IMG/VR virus record: IMGVR_UViG_3300029448_000404
Location: 1-25,085 of that record
Source: a virus
Strand: one strand, 5' to 3'
DNA: 25,085 nucleotides
The position numbers were made by a program, and so were the translations under genes. The notes beneath the pieces are model-generated. The model saw only the letters and a list, made by a program, of their open reading frames with translations, searched no databases and was not told where the DNA came from. Below are positions 20,801-25,085 of this stretch, piece after piece (the stretch's first letter is position 1; the number at the start of each line of letters is the position of its first letter).

Positions 20801-20936
20801 ATTTCTAAACGTACAGCATGAAGATTATTCAAGTGCTTCATTTTATAGAGTTAAAGTAACTGGTGGTGAAAGAGAAATTGTAATAAGAGATGGTAGTCAA
20901 CCATCATTAGATTCGGATGATAAAATAATATACTAA
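14820..20936 (+). CDS. Giant (2038-residue) modular tail protein with P2 gpI-like section and LamG domains
   Basis: Parts in order: a beta-rich N-terminus (about 1-350); a helical segment (about 359-454) on the pattern 'FFGSAKKKLENFKTK' then FTPYERFLYYDG; a jelly-roll-like stretch (about 480-655); a LamG domain (about 655-910) with 'NFSLSVWAKRF', 'EWNHIVFTFES' and KLYLNGELKD; a section resembling P2 gpI-type tail proteins (about 960-1104) with 'LLYIYKSKGTQNSVRALLN' then TYGYPPDV; a second LamG-like fold (about 1120-1480) that seems split by an inserted domain (about 1283-1415); a conserved block (about 1633-1730) with FPVKVDVNTFVRAHE and 'GVTIKPTILEKQK'; and a Ser/Gly-rich C-terminus with an internal repeat. 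The gpI-like part would attach it to the wedge and the jelly rolls would reach outward. GGAG and the TAATG overlap fix the start. One uninterrupted frame, no sign of decay. Confidence 0.7.
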   Translation: MPQFEYEFSEQDRQLTISEGAVKFGDNPYDYIRLTIYPSEAIDNIVDLPDDTKGIDGQAIFYSSISTDPFEINLSPFTDSLDELKTMQIGGTGHNGGDFKIYKNLIDNIYIKPNEIFNEFGLPQGAYSIQIDFLNQVSPPFDETHFDDMGGEILPATGDNAHYQFIIKQISTSRKEVRLKLLDKNIVNNSSTILNLTQEFNDNQPEFLDEVDGDGNQIPNPSYKYQFKHILNLGTGDHNPIMNYQFDRVSDGRNNQSIILKLYDALPPNITNLTMVSIEREIITTQIQNITYFSDVAPIFFGDGLQPDSSENWINPTNNQIGFENYDELSGSIDVTALDNLVSESLYNYPNLNTDFTEFKNHTFFGSAKKKLENFKTKVETIQGYYSDIESSLHMSGVNVFGDSSAVIQKRKDLFKKINDEIKTFTPYERFLYYDGQSESSASAPGLGKNYADIVPVRDGVLGDYEGALNGADGFNVVYHHSSKNVGGSPNSKYIDLFTGKYNVQDKPFFNYSGSLFLSFLMKGDSGSAITWENRNANSNNSLGASLPREALHQTEISNPNITSSKYQRYVFKASQSYWTPEGTIDNDVGSITTWSGSREYNILSTNTKTGSVLIKDSTGLYPTTVVSSSAGIPFKGSIMPAGELFRIFIISDLSSSLSGSWNLDSQTSGAAVTNAMLTDFSGRGNSGSIEGTPTVSDGVSIHNSTYGNSFLFQSESNEGVRFFSDTDFNYGREDNFSLSVWAKRFHPDTGSADSAGKAAQPIFTRGFGAESYGIDYDFVNNQLRAGVRPDGSNMINAAFNVTDDLLEWNHIVFTFESGSSTGIKLYLNGELKDTESTTGTGYRITGSEDFTSSAATMNTSEDALSIGSNDVIGGTAGFYNGFIQYPRVYNKAITSAEVQELYQKPDGILDTKITDVKVTLVNPTDVLPFDNLYHTSSANWNNWYNGTYDSASAFDNENIHSLENNLPLYIQESSDYNEMKDFLSLQGEQYDLIKNHIDSMGTLHDRGYKKTNSPPENTYPILLNNMGWEAINPFSGSLTDSLGSYLTGVTSIDDIKNNTWRKTLNNLLYIYKSKGTQNSVRALLNTYGYPPDVIGFQEFGGGSQDLDLEDEIPDLEDVSGSFGYNVVPKILHRYMFQNKPERILNLDWWMDSADLETVEFVYKHKQTNNEQKILKSSGSGDETLWDLRLIPSASTTDVVFSRFQFRLNNSNTGSLAIADNAVSMSTIDLEVRDGELWNVMLQRMTSSISGAGTQEYKLHAALQDGAQIKTFNSVSMSVSGGLETFATASFTFIESASNNDKITFTSADGTTKTYMALSSSVNGALSASNLVLFATGSGTTKGAGSSSAAGNLLAAITSSNGHGNKFSVNQPFETLGNISFTQNVGGPKGNTVISVGLGELTSSTNPNPPTSFVGGSTDSNHFANRNWQSSGSRHYLSSSNLFVGETVSGSLAEIKSWKTALSASSFKKHVLNKFSTVGNSIESSDTELVYHFKLNENYTSGSVTSSNHLLTIVDAAPKCSVLLTTDYSFQKSGSMFTGSAVYGVDTIQVLTFGFYDNIVGDYSVNDNNVLVIDNNPVIGNLNPHSSAIESLTRPIGKKPKIITSLKLEINRSPQDAVNSFILNNLDGFNFEDYYGNPKYYYSSSYSEFDTLRKEFFKCFPVKVDVNTFVRAHEDMFNHSLSEGLKALVPGRSTFSDVNSNAGVTIKPTILEKQKYENEKHSLETNPNTATGSIEVVSKEIIMSGSILISPISGSVDRGYTPFGIPSSESSLIIPSTTGSKLELPYSASIKISDSGSKNAVTVLSSSIINPHSVSISVVSSTITSGSLIIFPSSGSIDYASDANESFVNIHDSWGTSSVDTQFINFAAPLDSDGNHNTYDIDTRFNFISIGDTEIYSGSRQGNASFNYSDFSNAGRLHNRKIVSNDIHSNVIYESLINLNSGPQTGRMIGKTRYFLTGSDGTITLPSNHISKFSQPFKERMYEGAQNITNSGSSFLNVQHEDYSSASFYRVKVTGGEREIVIRDGSQPSLDSDDKIIY
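20049..20342 (+). repeat. Internal protein repeat in the C-terminus of the giant tail protein
   Basis: Residues 1744-1760 (SGSILISPISGSVDRGY, bases 20049-20099) and 1825-1841 (SGSLIIFPSSGSIDYAS, bases 20292-20342) share 9 of 17 positions and lie 81 residues apart. This suggests a tandemly repeated small beta unit. The DNA copies have diverged, so it is an old duplication or a structural convergence. Confidence 0.5.
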
Positions 20937-20964
20937 TTTAAAGTTTAGGTTTTTTTCTATTTTT

Positions 20965-20982
20965 TTATATTTATATATGAAT
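20965..20982 (+). promoter_or_regulatory. Second copy of the candidate phage late promoter
   Basis: This is an exact 18-bp match to 418-435, lying in the 75-nt gap between the giant tail gene and the next cluster and starting 47 nt before the start codon. It is followed by a 10-bp perfect palindrome ATTTCGAAAT (20989-20998) and then AGGAG. A long T-rich run lies just upstream. It would give the 21012-23727 cluster its own supply of transcript. The repeat is seen directly; promoter function is inferred. Confidence 0.6.
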
Positions 20983-21011
20983 TAAAGTATTTCGAAATTT
21001 AGGAGATAAAA

Positions 21012-21701
21012 ATGGGATATTTAGACAATTCATCAATTACGGTTGATGCAGTTTTAACAAAAAAAGGTAGAGAAATTTTAAAAAATGGTGGTAATTTAAA
21101 TATTACTTCTTTTACACTTTCTGACAGTGGAGTAGATTACACACTTTGGAACACAGACCACCCAAGTGGTTCAGCTTTTTATGGTGAGGCTATTGAGAAC
21201 TTACCTATGTTAGAAGCTAGTGTTCATGCAGAATATAATTTAAGAAATAGATTAATAAGTTTAAATCAAAACACAATTGCTATTCCTGCTTTAGTTTTAG
21301 GTGGATTGGATAGAAAAGGTGGAACAAATTTAACATTTAATGAAGGTGATGAAAACAAAGGTAGAATTACAGCAGAACTATTAGGATTTAATTCAACTGC
21401 TGGTTTAGGTAAATATTTTGTAATTCAAGACCCTACAATAGTTTCTACAAATAGTGGAGCTGGTCAAAATATAAGTGGAACAAGTAGAATGTTTTTACAG
21501 GAACAAGATATACCACATGCTAGAGAATATCAGTTTACTGGTAATACATTCCAATTAAATCCATTACAGCAAGATGCAACAGGTAAATCAACAAATGTTT
21601 ATGTGGTTGATATTGAAACTGGAGCATATAATTCATTTACTGTAGTGAATAATATTACTAAGAGTCAAAGAGCAGTATTATCAACTGTTCGTTCATCATA
21701 A
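21012..21701 (+). CDS. Conserved virion-type structural protein, function unknown
   Basis: This is a 229-residue protein. The N-terminus is compact and reads as a small alpha/beta unit (MGYLDNSSITVDAVLTKKGR), then a region ending PSGSAFYGEAIENLPMLE (about 50-71), then a beta-rich remainder with Gly and Asn turns. My recollection is that sequences opening this way occur in T4-like marine phages beside other structural genes, but I cannot name a function. No signal peptide or membrane segment is visible. AGGAG lies 6 nt before the ATG, below the second copy of the candidate late promoter, so it is probably made in large amounts late in infection. It heads a three-gene cluster with two larger beta-rich proteins. 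A tail, fibre or head-decoration component are all possible. Confidence 0.7.
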   Translation: MGYLDNSSITVDAVLTKKGREILKNGGNLNITSFTLSDSGVDYTLWNTDHPSGSAFYGEAIENLPMLEASVHAEYNLRNRLISLNQNTIAIPALVLGGLDRKGGTNLTFNEGDENKGRITAELLGFNSTAGLGKYFVIQDPTIVSTNSGAGQNISGTSRMFLQEQDIPHAREYQFTGNTFQLNPLQQDATGKSTNVYVVDIETGAYNSFTVVNNITKSQRAVLSTVRSS

Positions 21702-21717
21702 TTTAGGAGATTTTTAA

Positions 21718-22833
21718 ATGGCTATCGCAGGTACAAATATTAGATTAGATTCAACGGAGGGAATGGATAAAATATCCCAGACGGAAAAGGTAACCAGTCC
21801 TTATTTTTCAACTGGAGCAACAACAATAGTAGGTACTAATTTAGTATCATCATCATTAACTGATACAAATGAAACTTATTTCTTTGGTATATCTCATACA
21901 GATACATTAACAACTGAAGAATTTAATGTGACATTTGGTAGTGTAAATGGGCATGGTGCAAATGTGGAAGCTAATACAAAATCTGAAACAGAGGCAATTT
22001 ATAAACAATTTGCTAATTTACTTCTGGCTCCTACAGAAGTAACTGGTGGATTTTTTATTTCATCTCCTGCTACTACTTCAGCCGTAGCTAGTGGAAGAGA
22101 TGATGAAATATTTGTTCTTCTTGCAAAAAGAAGTAATATGAAAGATAGAATTAATAAAGGAACTTGGCAAATATCTTTAAGTGGTTCTAAATCTGATGGT
22201 GCAGCTGCTGATTTATTACATTTAGTAGATGATAGTTCAACAACAAATCCAACTGCAACTCCTGTCGGTGATAGATATAATATTGTAAGTGCATCTTCTG
22301 CTGGTGTTATTACTACTGCAGCAACTGCAAGAAACTTTGGTTTCTTTTATCCTGATTTGGGGGTATTGGTATTTAGTGGTGCTGAATTATCTTCTTCAAT
22401 TCCAGGAGTTTCTGCAACAGCGGCTCTAGATGGTGTGGTTCAACATAAAGGTACTGAGTTAGCACTTTCACAAAGTGGATTTGCAAATACAGAGAATACA
22501 GATGCAAATTACAAAACAGCTTTAAAATTTGTAAATTGTTTACAAGGTGGAAATAGTAAACTAACATTCAGAGATGAAGAAGACCAAGTAAGTGCTCAAT
22601 ATTTCTGTAGAGTTAGAAGTGGGCAAATGAATTTTTCAAATAGTCCAACATTTATTAGTGGTTCATTGAATGAATTAAGGCAATCAACAATGAAAGGTAA
22701 TCCAACAACATTTATTTCATCAGTTCAATTATATAATAATTCTGGTGATATAGTCGCTGTTGGTAATTTATCAACACCATTAAAGAAAAACTTTAGTTCG
22801 GAAGCAACAATAAAAGTTAAACTTACTTATTAA
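21718..22833 (+). CDS. Beta-rich structural protein, paralogue of the next gene
   Basis: This is a 371-residue Ser/Thr-rich protein without a recognised family. Visible parts: an early beta region (about 1-60); a segment with NVTFGSVNGHGANVE and a helix 'ETEAIYKQFANLLL' (about 75-105); a strand pair 'MKDRINKGTWQISLSGS' (about 142-158); 'RNFGFFYPDLGVLVFSGAE' (about 204-222); and a C-terminal sheet 'FISSVQLYNNSGDIVAVGNL' followed by a basic strand ending KVKLTY. Three of these elements reappear in the same order in the next protein, so the two probably share a fold. AGGAG before the ATG gives a good start, 16 nt after the previous stop. It likely belongs to the virion (neck, tail or fibre); the exact place is unknown. 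Confidence 0.7.
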   Translation: MAIAGTNIRLDSTEGMDKISQTEKVTSPYFSTGATTIVGTNLVSSSLTDTNETYFFGISHTDTLTTEEFNVTFGSVNGHGANVEANTKSETEAIYKQFANLLLAPTEVTGGFFISSPATTSAVASGRDDEIFVLLAKRSNMKDRINKGTWQISLSGSKSDGAAADLLHLVDDSSTTNPTATPVGDRYNIVSASSAGVITTAATARNFGFFYPDLGVLVFSGAELSSSIPGVSATAALDGVVQHKGTELALSQSGFANTENTDANYKTALKFVNCLQGGNSKLTFRDEEDQVSAQYFCRVRSGQMNFSNSPTFISGSLNELRQSTMKGNPTTFISSVQLYNNSGDIVAVGNLSTPLKKNFSSEATIKVKLTY

Positions 22834-22842
22834 TGATATGTT

Positions 22843-23727
22843 ATGTTTGTATTCAAGCAGATTGATAAATCATCGACAAGTTTTCAAAATAGTGTTGTAA
22901 ATTATACTCAAAATCTTACAACTGCATCTGCTGGTATCCAATCAGTTAAAATAATATCTGGTTCAGTAAGTCAAAGTTATTGGAACTCATTAAATGTTTT
23001 ATTCTATACAAGTGGTTCACCTGTATACATAAGTGAAAGTAAGTTTACAGCCCCATCAAGTAATTTATCAATCAAACAACCAATCGGTGAACAATATCTA
23101 ACTAAATATCATGGATACCCAAGTAGTTCAATTATACAAATTCCATCTCAATATTATGGAGAAAAAATAAAAGAGGGAAGTTTCGAATTAACAGATTTAA
23201 ATAACACAGATAATAGTGGTAACAATCCAATAATCATAGATGATGGTTTTGGAAATCTTTACTCTACAAATGCACATCATTCACAAAGTGCTGGAGCTTT
23301 ATCATCAGTTGATAATTATGTTGGTAATATATTTTATAATCAAGGCATAGCTGTAATTACAGAAACTGGTTCTTGGAGTGGTAGTGTAGATTATTCAGAT
23401 TTAGCTACTAATTTTAATTTACAATTTAATTCACATCACACAATTATTTCTCATGAATACACTGTTACTATATTACCTCAAGATTTTAATTTAACTACAA
23501 ACTATAGTATTAGGTCTCCACTGAGTGGTAGTACAGAAGGATTTTCATTATCTACACCACATATAGCTTCAACTTTCACTGGTAGTGATTTTCAACCATA
23601 TATAACTCAAATTAATTTGTGGCAAAATGGTGTTTATGATTCACCTGTTATTCAAGCTACTCTACCTCGACCAATTAGAAAAACTGATAAAATAAATTTG
23701 AGTTTTAAAATAAGATTAGATTTATAG
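22843..23727 (+). CDS. Beta-rich structural protein, diverged paralogue of the gene before
   Basis: This is a 294-residue protein. It opens with a short N-terminal strand-helix part (MFVFKQIDKSSTSFQ). Further along it has 'YYGEKIKEGSFELTD' (about 104-118), IDDGFGNLYST, 'VGNIFYNQGIAVITETGSW' (about 165-183), a 'HEYTVTILPQDFNLTTN' strand and a C-terminal sheet 'PYITQINLWQNGVYDSPVI' ending SFKIRLDL. These match, in order, the 'KGTWQISLSGS', FYPDLGVLVF and FISSVQLYNNSG elements of the preceding protein. The start at 22843 has no recognisable Shine-Dalgarno site. The two nearby upstream ATGs (22833, 22838) are in other frames, so translation may depend on ribosomes finishing the gene before (stop at 22831-22833). 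Virion role inferred from neighbours. Confidence 0.7.
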   Translation: MFVFKQIDKSSTSFQNSVVNYTQNLTTASAGIQSVKIISGSVSQSYWNSLNVLFYTSGSPVYISESKFTAPSSNLSIKQPIGEQYLTKYHGYPSSSIIQIPSQYYGEKIKEGSFELTDLNNTDNSGNNPIIIDDGFGNLYSTNAHHSQSAGALSSVDNYVGNIFYNQGIAVITETGSWSGSVDYSDLATNFNLQFNSHHTIISHEYTVTILPQDFNLTTNYSIRSPLSGSTEGFSLSTPHIASTFTGSDFQPYITQINLWQNGVYDSPVIQATLPRPIRKTDKINLSFKIRLDL

Positions 23728-23734
23728 GAGAAAA

Positions 23735-24244
23735 ATGGTTATATTAGGATTAGATGCATCAACGACTTGCGTTGGTTATGCATTCACAAAAGATAAGAAG
23801 ATTCTCGATATGGGATTCATCGACATCAAAAAAGAAAAAACACCCAAAGATAAAGTTGAAAAAGTGCTTGGAAAATTGAATGAAAGTTCGTATATTAACG
23901 ATGTTATGGATATTAACATTGAAGATAATCTATCAGGTTTTGCTGGTGGAAGAACTTCACAACAAGTTATTATCAAGTTAGCAAAGTTTAATGCTATACT
24001 TTGTTTTATGTTAGAGAATTTTGATTTCAGAGTTCATAACATAAATCCAATGACTGCTAGAAAGAATGTATTTGGAAAAGCTAGAGTTAAAGGATTAAAA
24101 GCAAAAGATTTTGTTAAACAAGAAATAGAAAAAATGTACAACACATCTAAATGGTGTAAAGAAACTACACGAGGAAATTGGGATAAAAGAAATATCGATA
24201 TGTATGATGGTTTGGTTATGTCACTTTTTGAAAAAAAAGCTTGA
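23735..24244 (+). CDS. RuvC-like Holliday junction resolvase
   Basis: This 169-residue protein has an RNase H-like fold of the RuvC class. It starts with 'VILGLDASTTCVGYAF', carrying D7 on the first strand. E63 (and D64) follows in 'NIEDNLSGFAGGRTSQQ', and D155 and D158 close the site in NIDMYDGLVMSLF. The order and the three-residue gap between the last two match the catalytic tetrad of E. coli RuvC (D7, E66, D138, D141). 'MTARKNVFGKARVKGLKAKD' is the usual basic segment that touches DNA. T4 itself resolves junctions with gp49 (endonuclease VII), so this phage seems to use a different enzyme to clear branched DNA before packaging. AGGAG lies before the ATG. The gene sits 7 nt after a structural gene, so it could be co-transcribed with the late cluster. 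Confidence 0.85.
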   Translation: MVILGLDASTTCVGYAFTKDKKILDMGFIDIKKEKTPKDKVEKVLGKLNESSYINDVMDINIEDNLSGFAGGRTSQQVIIKLAKFNAILCFMLENFDFRVHNINPMTARKNVFGKARVKGLKAKDFVKQEIEKMYNTSKWCKETTRGNWDKRNIDMYDGLVMSLFEKKA

Positions 24245-24270
24245 CTTTAATACTAAAACTTTCGTATATT
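24241..24270 (+). promoter_or_regulatory. Sigma70-like promoter ahead of the primase gene
   Basis: TTGACT (24241-24246) and TATATT (24265-24270) each match five of six consensus bases and are 18 nt apart. The -35 box overlaps the stop of the resolvase gene (TGA, 24242-24244). Transcription would begin about 24276-24278, right at the primase ATG, giving a leaderless or nearly leaderless message. The exact T4-late-like string TATAAATA at 24281-24288 lies inside the coding region and is probably chance. The promoter fits the change from late structural genes to replication genes. Confidence 0.6.
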
Positions 24271-24277
24271 GTATTGA

Positions 24278-25085
24278 ATGTATAAATACGAATTAGTCAC
24301 ATTGTTAGAAAAAGTATTGATGAAAAGTTACCAAATGAAAAATGGTGAAAGTGCTTTTCATTGTCCATTTTGTAATCATCACAAAAAGAAATTACAAGTA
24401 AATTTTGACACCCAAAAATGGCATTGTTGGGTTTGTAATGCTGGTGGACATAAGATTGGAGTATTGTTAAGAAAGATAAATGCACCTAAACAAATTATAT
24501 CAGAGGTATTAAAAATACTTGGTGACTACAGAGGTGTTAAATACGAAAAAGATGAAAAAACAGAATATAATGTTTCATTACCACAATGTTATAAACCACT
24601 TTGGAAACCATCTACAGACCCATTATATACAAATGCAATAAGTTATTTGAAGAGGAGAGGAATAGGTGGAATAGATATTCTTCGTTATTCGATGGGGTAT
24701 TGTTCGTCAAATGGGTATTCTAATCGTATTATTATTCCAAGTTACGATGCTGATGGTAAATTGAATTATTTTATAGCTAGAGATATGTTTCCTAATTCAA
24801 AGTTCAAATATAAAAATCCACCGATGTCAAAAGATACGGTGTGTTTTGAAATGTTTGTAAATTGGAATGAACCTATTATATTGGTTGAGGGTGTGTTTGA
24901 TGCTATTGCAATTAGGAATAATGCTATTCCTTTATTAGGTAAGTTTCCAAGTAAAACATTAGTTATGAGATTAGTAGAAAAACAAGTTAAAAAGATTTAT
25001 GTTGCTCTTGATGAAGACGCTAGACAAGATGCAATTAAGTTAAGTAAGTTTTTAATGGATTATGGAATTGAAACATACTTATTAA
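24278..25085 (+). CDS. DNA primase with zinc ribbon and Toprim domain (3' end beyond the window)
   Basis: The frame is open to the right edge, giving 269 codons with no stop. A four-cysteine zinc ribbon (C29, C32, C50, C53, in HCPFCNHHKKK and WHCWVCNAGG) is followed by a linker and a catalytic region. Toprim signatures are clear: E204-G-x2-D208 in 'IILVEGVFDAIAI', and D245-x-D247 in VALDEDA. This is the order of DnaG/T7-gp4-type primases, which make RNA primers for lagging strands. A helicase domain may or may not follow outside the window. An in-frame TGA lies directly before the ATG, so no earlier start exists. No Shine-Dalgarno site is seen; later ATGs at 24320 and 24335 would still keep the zinc ribbon. 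Function is firm; the start is somewhat less so. Confidence 0.92.
   Translation, partial: MYKYELVTLLEKVLMKSYQMKNGESAFHCPFCNHHKKKLQVNFDTQKWHCWVCNAGGHKIGVLLRKINAPKQIISEVLKILGDYRGVKYEKDEKTEYNVSLPQCYKPLWKPSTDPLYTNAISYLKRRGIGGIDILRYSMGYCSSNGYSNRIIIPSYDADGKLNYFIARDMFPNSKFKYKNPPMSKDTVCFEMFVNWNEPIILVEGVFDAIAIRNNAIPLLGKFPSKTLVMRLVEKQVKKIYVALDEDARQDAIKLSKFLMDYGIETYLL

Noticed and set aside
20937-20964. Possible terminator after the giant tail gene (T-rich runs)
   Set aside because: Only a 4-bp stem (CTAA with TTAG) can be drawn before the T run, too weak for an intrinsic terminator.
20989-20998. 10-bp palindrome ATTTCGAAAT as an operator
   Set aside because: Single copy, short and built of AT-rich sequence; not seen near the first copy of the promoter motif.
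24281-24288. TATAAATA, an exact match to the T4 late-promoter box
   Set aside because: It lies inside the first codons of the primase gene (ATG TAT AAA TAC) and does not precede a late gene; the sigma70-like pair just upstream explains expression better.
1-25085. CRISPR arrays, tRNA genes, insertion sequences or defence systems
   Set aside because: No regularly spaced direct repeats, cloverleaf-like sequences, transposase patterns or toxin/antitoxin or restriction motifs were found on either strand.

Overview
The window looks like part of the late (virion) region of a strongly AT-rich, contractile-tailed, T4-like phage genome, probably marine. Three things support this. First, there is a baseplate series in a T4-like arrangement: a gp5/gpV-type spike, a gp25-type wedge protein and a gp6-type J-like wedge protein. 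Second, very large Ser/Gly-rich tail and baseplate proteins follow, carrying LamG, PKD, DNRLRE and P2 gpI-like parts. Third, replication/recombination genes (a RuvC-like resolvase and a zinc-finger/Toprim primase) begin at the right edge. All genes lie on the + strand, are tightly packed and mostly have Shine-Dalgarno sites, with 1-nt TAATG stop/start overlaps at five junctions. The phage type is firm; the host cannot be named from the sequence.

Layout. Positions 1-363 hold the 3' end of an unrecognised gene, closed by a hairpin terminator (about 370-394). A phage-type promoter candidate (18-bp core at 418-435) then opens a long co-oriented block. It begins with a small helical protein (459-857), the spike (857-2146), two small unknowns (2159-2557, 2560-3120), gp25-like (3120-3608) and gp6-like (3622-5862). 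A run of large baseplate-periphery or fibre-type proteins follows: DNRLRE protein (5862-6965), LamG-like protein (6968-8749), CBM/PKD protein (8756-12286), its partial paralogue with Ca-loop motifs (12286-14820), and a 2038-residue protein with a P2 gpI-like section and several jelly-roll modules (14820-20936).

A second copy of the same 18-bp core (20965-20982) precedes a three-gene structural cluster (21012-21701, 21718-22833, 22843-23727). The last two of these appear to be diverged paralogues. Next come a RuvC-type nuclease (23735-24244) with all four expected acidic residues and, behind a sigma70-like promoter that would give a leaderless or nearly leaderless mRNA, a DNA primase (24278 to beyond the right edge).

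How they fit together: spike, gp25-like and gp6-like proteins should form the baseplate core that triggers sheath contraction. The large modular proteins downstream are best read as the outer baseplate and adhesin layer, where host contact is made. The resolvase and primase belong to DNA processing, so the window spans the border between the morphogenesis and replication modules. No tRNA, CRISPR array, insertion sequence or defence system was seen.
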